Assembly: GCA_025642065.1 (NCBI GenBank)
Contig: JAODUP010000456.1
Span: 177,501-241,500, forward strand
Source of the DNA: Paralvinella palmiformis
Lineage: Eukaryota > Annelida > Polychaeta > Terebellida > Alvinellidae
DNA: 64,000 nt
Direction: 5' to 3'
Of this stretch, positions 23,530-36,900 are shown piece by piece; within the stretch, counting starts at the first letter, position 1; every line of letters starts with the position of its first letter. The notes beneath the pieces were generated by a model. That model was not told the origin of the DNA. It was given only the letters and a program-made list of their open reading frames with translations, and did not search any database. A program made the translations under genes and the position numbers.

Positions 23530-23790
23530 CAAGGTGCATGGCTATATACAACCACAAGGCACTGTTAGCTGACTCATCTTAGGAGACAGCCATGGAGTCT
23601 GATCTTAAATAACTCCAGTGACTGAGCTGCCGCAACATCTGGGGGAGGCTGTTCCAGAGTCTGGCCGTATCCAGGAAGAAGGAGTACTGCATTGTTGTTG
23701 TTCTGCAGTACTGGATAAAGAACTTTACATTGTTCCCTCTAGTAGCTGATATCACAGGGGTCAGATAAAACCAAACTGGGATGCACACCA
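23530..23790 (-). pseudogene. 3' end of a Jockey/CR1-like LINE ORF2
   Basis: The minus-strand frame reads VISATRGNNVKFFIQYCRTT then YSFFLDTARLWNSLPQML and ends soon after. Non-LTR ORF2 proteins typically end with R-G-N-x-x-K-F-x-x-P-x-C-R-T ... Y-S-F-F-P-R-T-I-R-x-W-N-S-L-P. The stop codon and the adjoining untranslated tail look natural for a 5'-truncated insertion. Confidence 0.75.
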
Positions 23791-24129
23791 AGCCATGGAC
23801 TGCTAGGTACATCATTGTCATCAACTTATAACATTATATATAGAGATATGTTGGGCTGTTATGTGTGTGTGTGTGGTGGGATGGTGTGTGCATATGTGCT
23901 CTGTTGTGGTTTTGGTTTGATGTGGTGTGTTGGGTGTGATGTTGGACCATGGTTGGTCATGGCTAGACAGCAAGGGTTTTGTCACTTCTGTGATAGGAAC
24001 TGACCAGTTGACCAAGGGCAAATAGTCCATAACCCGAGCCTGAGATAACACACCGTCAATTAAATGGTGTCGCTGATTACAAGCTGTATTCATTGCAGTT
24101 TACTGGCTATGCATTCTTGGTAATTTGAG

Positions 24130-25740
24130 ATTTTATTTATATAGTGAGAGTGAACATGACTATGGGTAACTCAACAAAGCAGCAATGGGCTTCACTAATG
24201 AAGGCCCCATCAATTGCCAAGGGTAGAAAACTTTTAATGGAAAGAAAACATGTTTTCATACCAAGTTCTTCGTGTTTCGTATCTGTGGGTGGATTACAAT
24301 GAGCAGGACAGAAATATGTTGGGCAAGTAAATTGAAAAAATTTCAAATCTACTTGCCATGGGGGAACTAAATTGAAAACACTTTTTTTTCTGGTCCTGAT
24401 TTTTCTACAGAAATCCTTTCCTAAATACGTTTTCATGATATCAGAATACACTGAGAGACAGGAGATGAAAAACCTCAAAATCTACCCTCCCTTGGCTCAG
24501 AGTCAGAGTGCTTTAAACTAGTATTTTATATATCTCAAATTCAAACACAGATCAGTCTTCATATGCTTGTAAAATTCTTAGCACACATCCGTCATCCACA
24601 ACAAAGTTGGTTTCGATTAAACAACACAATTGGCATTAAACATAGACTTGAGGAATGGCTATGCCTCAGGTTGTAAAACCCAGAGAGAGGCCATGAGATC
24701 AGGATCATTCATAACTCATGAGCTGTCTGGAACTAGATGGTAGTGAAACTGTTGGATACAGATATTATTATAAGTAAGGGAGGAGGTGGTTAAAGGTTTT
24801 TCAAAACATTTCTATATCTTGATTTCATATGTTGTTGAAGATATTTATTGCAATGTCATAATGCTGCTAAATGTATGTGTGTGTGTTTGAAGTTATTTTC
24901 CTCTATTTTACATTTGATGTCTGCTAACAACCCTCATACATCATCAGACATACAAAAGGAATTTTTATCATCTAAGAGACTATTGCAAAAATTGACAGTT
25001 TCTTAGAGATGGTTTATTATGATTTATGCCATCTCGAAAGAAACATGTTTCTGTATCCGGGGGTAAATGACTTCTACAATTCTTACATAAAAGTATCAGA
25101 AATTGCTTTCCTTCTCTAAGACTGTTAAGTTATATGTTGATATAGGGACTCCTTTCAACATTACTATGAAGTTTTTTAAAGGCAAGCTATTTTTTATATA
25201 TTACATATATTTTAAGAAATACTGAAATTGAGTAGCAATTATGATCATATCTATAGAAGAGAAGTAATATCTAAATTCTTTGTACAGTGAGAATCCATTA
25301 ATCCAGACATAATTTATTCTGACACATTATGTCTGTGACGTATTTAGCTTCATTATAAATGACTCTTTAATTCAGCAAAATCCGTTTCGCTGACAGATTG
25401 TTACATTTCAGTGTGAAATGACCTCGATAATGCATAACACTGACATGTCAGTAATGATCAATGGCATTCCAATTTCCATGTCACTGAACACAGTTATTGA
25501 AGAAAATCGGGGCATAATCACTGATTGCAATTGAGTGATTGTATATTGGTTTAAATACTGAGGTAAAAGTTACTCAATCTAAAAATGTGTGACATAGACT
25601 ACCAGTACCAGTATGTCATGGACTCGACATTCTTGTTTATCCGACATATTATCATGTAGTAGCTAAACAAAGGAAACCTTATTAACATGCGGTAATAGGT
25701 TTATAATATCTTTGTGCAGAAATATGTATTGGATTAATGT
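24130..25740. other. Upstream DNA of EXO1 (putative first intron), no gene seen
   Basis: A 113-codon minus-strand open frame at 24137-24478 has no recognisable motif. The rest is AT-rich and shows no other feature. Confidence 0.4.
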
Positions 25741-25905
25741 TTTTTGTCCACATGGTAGGCTAATTGGGTTAAGTGACCTCCAGATGTAATGAGGCAAAAT
25801 GAAAGATAACACACTCTACTGGCACAGTCTATCTAGAGTTTGAACCTACTTGTAGATCTGTAGCCAACTATGATACCCGATAGGCCATTTGAGGCACTCA
25901 TTGTA
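25738..25905 (-). mobile_element. SINE family A, old copy
   Basis: The reverse complement of tttttgtccacatggtaggc ... tagagtttgaacctac shows the family body and a decayed B box. The head runs to about 25900. Confidence 0.65.
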
Positions 25906-26257
25906 ATCGATAACTAGTCATATTTATGATACTGATTTTGTAACATAAATTATTAATTTTAATTCAAGTTATTGGTAGTAAGAAAGCAATAATTTTGCAT
26001 ATTTAATTTGTTTTAAAGTGCACTGTCTTTAATATAATAATTATATGTTTTCATATCCTTATCTAAATAATAAAATTACAGTAATTTGGTTTGTAATTGT
26101 ATTTAATTTACACCATAAAATTAAAATATTTGTGAAATTGAGATAATGTTTCTTAAAAATTGTGTTTCTTGATATGTGATTTCAATACACATAAATCACT
26201 GAATATAATCTCACCATCCTGTGTATTTCAGTGAGATCTTTTCATCTCAAAAATGTT

Positions 26258-27217
26258 CTTTTCAATCAGGGTTGGGGTAATTGTAATTGTTTAGATGATT
26301 TCTCGTAATCGTCATTTCCAGATGTAACATAATTGTAATCAATTACATGGTAAATATTTATTATTTACCATGTTATATCATGCCAGAGATATGGTTTGAT
26401 GTATAAGGCAAAAGATAACAATAGAACTGATTTACCAATTGAGGGAGTGCTGTCATATTTATACACATGATGATTTGTCAGTTTATTGGTTGTATGGACA
26501 TGAAAGGAAAATGTGTTGGAACACTGCTTCAGATGTTTCCGCTACTATAAGTCAAATAAACAGGCATTTCAGATTAACTCCTGGCATTTTCACACGGTTA
26601 AGTCCAGCTAGTCACACAGCTAGCAGTCATCTTCTTTGTGACACCGTCGTTTTAACTAAAGCTCCAAACAATCCTCATTGGTCAACAGTCAGATGACCAG
26701 CAGCCAATTAAATTAATGCATGCAATAATGAACATAAACAAGGCTACATCTTAACCCCTGGTTGGCCTATGGAGTGGCAAATGTTGGCATTAGATGGAGA
26801 TCAAAGTCGAAATGCTTACAGAGTTGGAAGGTGGTTGAGTTATAGCAGAAAAATATAATTTAAAACATAGCAATAATTTACGGCTGAAAAGGGGGTCCAT
26901 TTACAGTGGTAGTGAAGTTACAGAGGTGTAGTAGCTGGGTAATACAATGGTCTCAAAGTCTCTTGTACATTTTCATTTCAAGAGCATATCAGAAAGTGTG
27001 CCTGGTTCTTACAAAGCAACATGTAAACACTGTAACATGTCTATATCATGATTATACATGTAACTGAGTAAATATTGATGGAAAATCACATTCAAGTTTC
27101 TGTTGTACAGTGTAATCATGGTTGTAATCATGATTACTTTATAATGTAATCATAATATTCTGGAGTAATCATAATCAATTACCTTGGTACTGTAATCACC
27201 CGAACCCTGTTTACAAT
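26258..27217. mobile_element. hAT-like MITE with 8-bp target duplication
   Basis: The element runs 26266-27209 (944 bp). It starts CAGGGTTGGGGTAATTGTAA and ends so that its reverse complement reads CAGGGTTCGGGTGATTACAG. Flanks are TTTTCAAT (26258-26265) and TTTACAAT (27210-27217), which match at 7 of 8 bases. Eight-base duplications and CAGGG-type ends are typical of the hAT superfamily. It carries no transposase frame. The interior is shared with 9014-9975. It sits in the putative 5' intron of EXO1. Confidence 0.8.
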
Positions 27218-27500
27218 ACACTTTAATGGTATATATTGCATTGTATTGTTATTCTCAGTGCGTACTATTTATCAAAATGTTCAATATGGATTTATAATTT
27301 GTAAACTAGATTATATATTAAATTAAATGTATGTTGCTTGAACATTTATGTGACTGAAATAGTTTTCTTCTAAACAGCTTTACCATCTCCATAGCCTAAA
27401 TTTTATTTTGTTGTATGATTATCTGTGTCATATGTATGGTGTTCATGTTCTATTTAAGCCATTTAATTGATAACTTGCACATACTCTGTATGTTATCAGG

Positions 27501-30500
27501 ATGGGTATCCAGGGATTGCTGCCATACTTAAAGAAGGCATCAAGACAAGCAAATATCAGAGAGTTTAAGGGTTGTACAGTTGCCATAGACAGTTATTGTT
27601 GGCTACATAGAGGAGCATTTGCTTGTGCGGAGAAACTTGCAGTTGGAGAGAAGACTGATCAGTTAGTATTATATGATATAACATTTATTTATGATTGATA
27701 AAGAATGCGTTCCCCCGTTTGTTGCCATGTAATATAATTTTTATATAATCTAACATTATCCGTCTGTCAACAAATATTAGGAGGTTAAAATCTTTTATGC
27801 AAAGGGTGGTAAAGAAACTTTTTGAGTGTCTATAAACTTGCATTCTTATATTTAAATCAAGGCAACAGAAATATATGTCATGTTGGTTAGATTATAAAAT
27901 AACAAGTATCTTAAGAGAACATGGTAGATGTTCATCTTAAGAGACCTTTCTGACCTTGACATTCTGGATTAGAAATAGTGAACAGTTAAAATAGGTTTGG
28001 GGAAAAACATTGTCTTATATTTTATAATTTGTACATTTCTTATAACACCTTCTGATCACCAAAGTGAGTGGAATATAGGTTATAACCAGTACACAATATA
28101 AATAATAAATAGTTTTGGTTTACATTTCAGGTCAGTTTGCCTGTGATAGATGTCCTTAAATGCCCACTGCTCTAATTAGATCCAGTTAGCATGATGCCTA
28201 CCAGTAGTACCATATACATAAGCATATTTAACACACGCAAAACATTGTAATTAATTGGAGCTCCACCATAATATTAATAGTAATAACATTCACTTAGAAC
28301 CTGTTCTTGGCCAACAAAGTCTGTAGTGGAAAGATTTCAAGGACTAATTTTGTGATTATTTGAGTTTAGTGATCATATGAATATACACCCATTCATATTT
28401 TTAAATTAATTGTGTAATTTATTATGGTATTATAATTAAAATATTATAAATCCTATTCTTGTAATTTAATGTTGGTCTTTATCATAACTGACTGAATAAT
28501 TTGGCATCACAATGGACATAATGCTGCTGTAATTTAATTAATATTGATAAATTAACTCTAATTAATTTTTATTTTATTAGAAACAATTGTTTGTTCGACT
28601 ATTATATTAATGATCACATGTTTACATCTAGTTCTTAATTCACATCTTTATGACATTTAGTCTTCACGTAGTCAGATGTCTGTGATTTTCACTTTTTGTG
28701 TTTTACTTCAGAAAATGTAAATTTTTCTTTAAAGTCGTGCCAATACATGGAGCTGACCATCAGTCCATTATTTTATTGCATAACAGAAAAACGAAAGTAT
28801 TCCTTGACCAAATAGGTTTTTTTAGTGACTTATAAAGAGCTAACCTGTGCAAAAATATCCCTGTTATGATATAATCAATTGCTGTTGTTTGTATTATTGT
28901 TAGCATCTGTAACATTGAAAATAGGTGATGTCTGAAAACTGTGTATTTTGTTTGAATATTGGTCCTGTCTGAATATTTGTAATCTGAAGACAGTTTATTA
29001 TACACCCAGTGATTTGCTTTTGATTATTTGTGTTTACATAGTTTTAAGCATTTTGTATAATATTCAGTTAAATCTTAAATGCCTAAAACCTTTGAGCTGT
29101 ACTTAAACATTTTGAAGTTTACTACACAAAATAAATGTATTTGGAATAATTTACTTCCCTGCATTTGTTTATTTCTATCAACCTTCTATAATGTATATCC
29201 ATTCTCCATACAGGTATGTACACTATTGTATGAAGTATGTCAATCACATGTTATCAGTTGGCGTTAAACCTGTTATGGTATTTGATGGATGTCACCTGCC
29301 ATCAAAAAAAGAAGTGGAAAAGTCGAGGAGAGAGTGAGTTATAACATGAATATCAGCTTTTTTTATTTACAAAGAGATTCACTTACAGGTTTTCATTATC
29401 TAAGCTAGAGAATCTATGACTTAGAAACATGTCCTGCTTTACCCAATGCAGTATCTAAATTTAAGAATTTTGTTCTAGACGTCGAGAGACATATCGTAAA
29501 AAGGCAGCCCAGTTTCTTCGAGAAGGTCAACGCAGTGAAGCAAGAGATTGTTTGACAAAGTGTATTGACATTACACCTCTGATGGCCTTAGAGTTAATGA
29601 ATGTGAGATAATAACTACACAAAGATTATTTGATTCACCAATCTTTTATCTAACATCAACTTAGACATTTCTTAACAACAACTAACATGTTTCAATGCAA
29701 TATTTGTCTTTAATGGATAAAATTAATCTAAAATGTTCCTGACTTTTAACGATTAAACTATTTTATATATTTAAATTTTATTATTTAATAAATGATTTTA
29801 AATAAATAAAAATTTATGCTTTGAATGTCATTAGATATTATAACCTTCAGATGGTTTGAGGTGTTAAAATCTTCTATGGCATCTGTGTGTGTGTGTGTGT
29901 GTACTGGCATGTGTGTGTATGTACTGGCATCTGTGTGTGTGTGTGTGTGTACTGGCATGTGTGTGTGTGTGTGTACTGATAAACTTGTCTTACATCCTAC
30001 ATAATTTTAGGCAGCTCATTTAAAGTGAGTAGCAATAAGAAAAGTAAGAGATAACTTTTTATTAATTCCGTAAGCAATATAATTATTTGGTTTTTAAATA
30101 TTCAAATACATTCAGTAAATATTGTGGGCTGGTGAATCTACATTTTTCTTCCAATAATTGTCACTTTATGAAGACCTTCCAGCATGAGCTATTTATGTAC
30201 GATATCACAACTCTGATGATGACCCAGTTACATATTTTTCAATAAGAGTATAACATTCATTAATCTTATGTGTGTCCTTCAAATAAAGGAAATTTTGATT
30301 ACGTTTTGTATAATTTATGGTTGTGGCATATTCAGAGTTCTTTTTCTTGTTAGAAGAATTCTGTGATTCAACAATAAATTCTCATCACACATTGTGAGTA
30401 TAACAAACTAACTTCACGGATGGATCTTTCCAGTTTTACTGGGAACTTTAAGAAACTGGCTGACGGTTGGAGAAAAATAATGTGGAAGTTAAATCTTTGC

Positions 30501-30902
30501 ATGTATCGGGATAATTACGATGAGTTTCTCATTGTGTCTAGTATTTCTCGGTACACTAAATATGAAACAGGCTGTAGTATAAAATGATCGTCTTTATAAC
30601 ACAAGTTAGAATTCTCTGACTGTGAATCCCTCGGTTTCTGGAAATGCAGTAAGAATATTTCTAAACTCCTTGTGTCCAGTAATTCTGTGGTTAATGATGT
30701 TGACATCCATCACAATATAAAGTAAAATCTAACCGATATATTATTTTAATAATTTTTGTAGGCATGTCGAGTGAAAGGTGTGGATTGTATTGTGGCTCCA
30801 TATGAAGCAGATGCCCAACTTGCTTACCTTAACAAGATAGGTATTGCTCAGGTAATAATCTCTGAAGACTCGGATCTGATTCTGTTTGGCTGTGAGAAGG
30901 TA

Positions 30903-30948
<46 letters not shown>

Positions 30949-33900
30949 CCACACCAAACTAACTGCTTAAAAGCATCATCATGAAGAAAACATATTTGTT
31001 TACATTTTCCTATCAACAATTGTTTAATATTTTGCTGTTAATGACAAATAAAGTAATTTTTCTATAATTAATTAATTGTATTTATTTCACATATGACTTT
31101 ACTATTTGGTCTATTCTAAATAAAGGTAATCTTCAAGATGGACAATCTAGGCAATGGTATCTTAGTGGAGAGTCGCCACCTAAATATTGCTATGGATCTA
31201 AAACCAGATAATTACACATTCGACAAATTCCGTTATATGTGTATATTGTCTGGTTGTGACTATCTTCCCAATCTACCTGGGATTGGTCTTGGTAAAGCCA
31301 CCAAGGTGTTCAAACTATCACGACAATCTGATATCTCTGTGGTAAGATATAATAAGTTGTTATATTAAAGTAATGGTGTATGATAATAATTTGTATATAT
31401 CACGGTAATCATCTTGAGGTGCAGCACAAGGCAGTTTACACAGAAGACAGAATTTTAACATTTTCTGGTTCATATAACACGACAAATTAATGCCCCATAG
31501 CATCAGTAGAGTATGTAGACAGTAATTGTTCTAGTTATTTATAATATTGTATATACATGAATTTTATAATTACACTTAGAAATAAGTTATTATAATAACT
31601 ACTATGACTAATTAGTTGACGTCTGATGTGATTATCTATAATTGAATGAGTGCCGATGTGTTGTTAAACAACATTCATCCGTCTATAATTGAATGATGAT
31701 GAAATTGGTAATGTTAAATAATCTGATAAAAGATTAAAATAAAACAAAATCAGCACATCAGCTGTAATTAGGTAGAAGTAAGAAATTTCTTCAATAAACA
31801 GATGTTGTCTAAAAATCAGTAACCATATGTTATGAAAATTTAAAAACAAATTGTATATAATTAACATTGGGTAAGAGATACCAACTAAAACCAAGACATT
31901 TCTTACCTCTAAAAATTAAACTTATAAATTATAATTAATAACAATGGACATTGAGTAAGTATTCATATTTTATTGAGTTATAATCTAGATAAGACATGTT
32001 TTAAATGTTTGTTTTGGCTTCTTATTTTTTCTAAAACCAAACACAAATTATCATTTCTTAAACCAGCCGACATGCTTTGGACTAAAATATGCAAATGACT
32101 TGATGGCTTGTCATTAATTACAACATACACTTGGATAAATTTGTTTATTTTGTTTCTCTAAATGATGTATTGTTCAGCATGTGAAAAACTTGAAGAAATA
32201 ACATTTTAGGGACAAAGCTGTCACTTTCAAATGTATGCTACAAATTTCAGTCACCTGAATAGCATTAATTGTTTGATGAGAAATATTTTAATTACTGTTA
32301 TTTATTGGTACCAAAATCTCTGTCAGTATGTAATAAATTTTTTTTTGGGGGGGGGAGATGTGATATTAATCAGTCCTGTTTTGTTATTTAAATTATATGT
32401 ATCATATTTCTAGATGTTTGGTCTTTAGTAAGAATATCTTTGTATATATAATTTTTCTTATGTTTATATGGGGTTTTTCTGCACTAATCTTTTTTTCCCA
32501 TCCATAGATCTTGAAGAAGTTGCCATCCATCCTTAATATGACTAACCTTGTTGTATCATCAGAGTATATGGAAGGTTTTCAGAAAGCTAACAACACTTTT
32601 CTTTACCAACTCGTATACGATCCTCTGAAGAGAAAGCTGGTGCCTCTTCATCCTTATCCTCCTGAGATTAATCCAGTTGATCTACAGTATGCAGGACCGT
32701 ATCCTTTACACTCGTATAATTATGATAAATGAGTGATGAGATCTCTAATTTGATTTTTCCAAATCATATTTGTTTTGTTTTAATGACTAATTGAGCATCT
32801 CACAAACCTTTCTCTTGTTAGACATTTTAAGAACAGATTAGGAGAGATGACTAAATAATAAAGATCAATGGCAGATGTTAAAAAATACTAAGTCAATCTG
32901 ACATTTCAGACAACAAATATTTTGATGGGGGGGACAATGTTCAGATCTGCACCAATAGATAGGGTGTGTGTATCAATAGATCTTGTCATGAGTCTGTTTT
33001 GAATGAGTACAGACTAATTTCTGATTTAAATTTGTATATCTGAATATACAGAATATTAAAAAAAATTAAGTACAATTGGCCCATATAGAATATACTCCTT
33101 TGAGTGTTGAGACTAACAGTAAATGGTACACAACACAATATTCCTTAATTGAAGTCCTTGACTAACAGTTGACGTTAAATAAAATAAGCTCTTATTCTAT
33201 GTCAGTAATCAGACTTAGAATACTTTGAATCATATCAATCCCGTTGAATCTCGGACAGTATTACATCCCAAGTCAAAGGATGCCTCCGTGGCCTAACTGG
33301 CCACAAATCTATAGCATCTGGGTTCAGAAACTAGCCAGCCTATCTACATCTGAAGAGTGTTTCATCTTTCACCTAGCCCCATTACCGTTGGATTTCACTG
33401 GGCCCATTTAGCCTACCATGTGCACACAAGCAGCCATACCACAATAACGTTTACATTTTTATATCACAAGTCAATGTAGTTCAGATCAGATATCAGAACT
33501 TTATCATTTCTTGTAAAAACAAATTAAATCCCCCCCCCACTAGTCTCACTTTATCATTTCTTGTAAAAACATAAAAAATAAGTTTCTCAAATTAAATCCC
33601 CCCCCCCCCACTAGTCTCACTTCATGTCATAACTACCACCTCAACAATTTCTTGCCACAATGGATCAGTTCTGATATCTTGTGGCTGTTCAGCTTCATGC
33701 TTCATCAGAAATATATTTATATGTAAAGTTTGACTTAATGTTCTTGAACTTTTACAGAAAGGAACTAACGGAGAATGTGATATGTATTTAAATCAAGTTT
33801 TTTCCACAAAACTTTTATATTAATGTTGCAGTAAATTTATCTTTTAAAAAATCAACTAAAATCTATTAAGATTTATTTTATTTTATATTTCCAGTGATTG

Positions 33901-36900
33901 GTTTGTTTGGTGTTTAATAATCAGCATTGTACACCATTTTGAATCATTCAACTTTTATATAACACTTTCAGTATTATAGTACAAAATTATAAGTGTAGCT
34001 TAATTTGAATAACAATTAATAATTTTGTTTAATCTAATTAACATATAATTTAGTAAAATTATATTGAACAACGTATCCTTAATATATGATTAAAGTTATA
34101 TTGATCCAGAGAAGGCTCTTCAGATAGCCCTGGGTAATGTAGATATTCATACAGGAAAACTAATAGGAGACTTCAATCCTGACACATATAAGGTATAATA
34201 TTTTACCTACTAATATCTGATGTTTGTATAATAGTGTGTGTGTCAGTCACTGGAGAGTCTACTGAGGTGTAAATGAGGACTTTGTAGAAGGTTTTTGAGG
34301 ATAATGTTTCACATTCTACAACTTGTATACTCTTATGAAAGCTGACAAGTTTTATAAATTGAGATGTCAACAAAGGAGAGGATGTTAAAACCAAACAAGT
34401 AGCTGGTCTCTAGAGATCTTACAATATATTATAATAACAATAATAATCTTATTATTATTCTTTTTATTATTGTGACGTTGTTTCCATTTGAGGAACATTC
34501 TTCAACAGAAATTACTGGTGTAGGGTGGAAAACATAGTGACTGAACTTGGAATTAACTTAAATAGTTGGAAATAGTCTTTTAAGATAGTTACTATTTTTT
34601 GAAGAAGGAAGAACATTATTAATTTTATTGGTTATTTTCTTATTAATCATTATTTTGGAAAATCATAAAACATTTGTTATTTTCAGCCAAAATCTCAGAG
34701 TTGGAAAAATACTCAGATTCCTGGAGTGTCACATCAAGGGAGCATCTGGGACAAAAATTATCATCCAACATCAAAGGAATCCCATCATAAACAGTCTGAA
34801 GTAGAAAGACAGACAACAAAAGGTCAAGAGGTTATTGTCAAAGTCCCCAAAACCATCAAGAAATCTCAGCCACTTAAACGACCTCTTGAAGGTGAGATTA
34901 TGTAAACAAAATGATTGAATGTGTTCCTATGTTTAGGCTGGATGCTGATCAAACCTGAGATATACGACCATGGGATGACTCCAGTCAGTGAATCTCTTAT
35001 GTAAAAAGGCTGAAGGCTATGTAATATGTATTAGAAATGACAGCGAAGATTGTAATGTTGTTCATTGTTCGTGATACTTTAAAAAAATGGAATCATGATT
35101 TCATAAACTGATGTCATCAGTGTATCTTGTGTTTTCTATTAAATCTTATCCTTCAGAGGATGATGAATCTGAAGAGGATTTACTCACAGCATATCATGGT
35201 CAAGAATTGAATCGTCCAATAGAAAAATGTAGGAAAGTCATCCCGCTCTGTCAACATAAAGTTGACAAGATAAACGATGATGTAAAGGTATCTGAAGAAA
35301 AGAAAACAGACCCATCTGAAATAGCAGTTGATAATATAAAATCTGAGATCTCCCCACTGAGGTCACCCATCAACAATGTTTTTGCTGTTCATGATTTGAA
35401 ACTGAAGCGCGAGAAGTTCAGTCTCGATGCTCAGAAGAAACCTGAAGTTATTACTGAGGTTAAGAGTCGGTAGGTGAAATGTTTTATCAAGATTTTGTTT
35501 ACTGTGATTACCCACAAATATATATAAAAGATACCTTTTGTTCTGGAATACTTGTGGTGTATATATCTCTGGAGTTCGCTTTATTGGGATGGATGAACAA
35601 TATACCGATATATAATTGACATTTTTAATGTGTGTTTTTATAGCACGATATCCAATTGTGTCATTCTGGCGAGCTTTAAAAATTCTTTCTTGTCACATGA
35701 CCAACACATACTTATAAGACACATATGAAAGGTCAGCAGCTAGGTGATAATAATGAGCTACAACAAACTAGATAAGATAATTTTATAACATTGTCAATAC
35801 ATATTTTTTATTTTAAGATTTGTTTGCAAAATTATTTATAGTTTTGCTTTATCTATTCTCAGTCCCAACATTAAAATTTTCCAAACTTCTTGATGATGTA
35901 CTATTTCAGCAGGAAACCTTATAAATAATGTTTCAAACCAACTGATACCGTGACATAAATATGTTCAGTGCCATGATTATATGTTTTTTTTTAAGTATTA
36001 AAATGTTTTGGATAGATGTACTTTAAATTTTTAACCAAGATACTTTTAAAAATTCTTTTTAAACATATATTTGGGTTTTATGTATTAAATATCAATTTAA
36101 ATATCATATATTATATGTAATGTATCAAATCATTAATCTTTGTTTCCATGATGCATACTGCATTTTCTTAGCTGCATGTTCAAATTAGTCATTTAAAATT
36201 TAACATTCCACTGGAGCACAGAGTATACTTGTGATGGTCTCAGAAACTAAGTATATAATGGTTATATGTGAATGATAACTGTTTTAATATTTTTATAAAT
36301 AAATAAAACAATTGTCACAATTCAAACATTTTTTATAGTAAATTAGGATGACAACATTGTGAGTTATTCTTTCCAGTTTACCATTTAATACCTTGGATAA
36401 TCTTTTCCAAATTTTAATAAATAATATGAATTCATTATCAGCAAGTGACCAAAAGTGAGTTAAACCACTTAAACCTGAAGAATTGGGCTTTATATGAGAT
36501 TTCATCAAGATTTACTGTAAACATCTTAATATTCACTGACTTTCATAGTTATTCCTACGAACGTGCCCTGCGCCAATGGTGTGCCCATACTTAATATGAC
36601 CTAACTAAAAAACATGTCATAAGGCCAAGGCTAAGCAACCCCACACAAATGGACAGTTAATTCATCGGGAAAAAATAAATGTTTATTTGTAATACAATAT
36701 GCGATCCAGAATTTGCAAATCATTTCATTTTGGTTGATCAAATGTCCCATGGTATCTCGAAAAGTCCCATGAAATTTAGACCTAATGGGCCAATTGACAC
36801 ACGTAGCCCAAATCCAAGGAATAACTCTAGACTCTTAAGTTCTCAAATTTTATAATCTTCAAAAAAATACAAACTTCATTGATGGAGAATATTTATAATA

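Noticed and set aside
24137..24478. 113-codon minus-strand open frame
   Set aside because: No motif, no splice context and typical base composition; length alone is not enough.
27662..27698. Extension of the first EXO1 exon to the in-frame stop
   Set aside because: The family sequence continues at 29214 after a GT/AG intron; the extra codons are intron.
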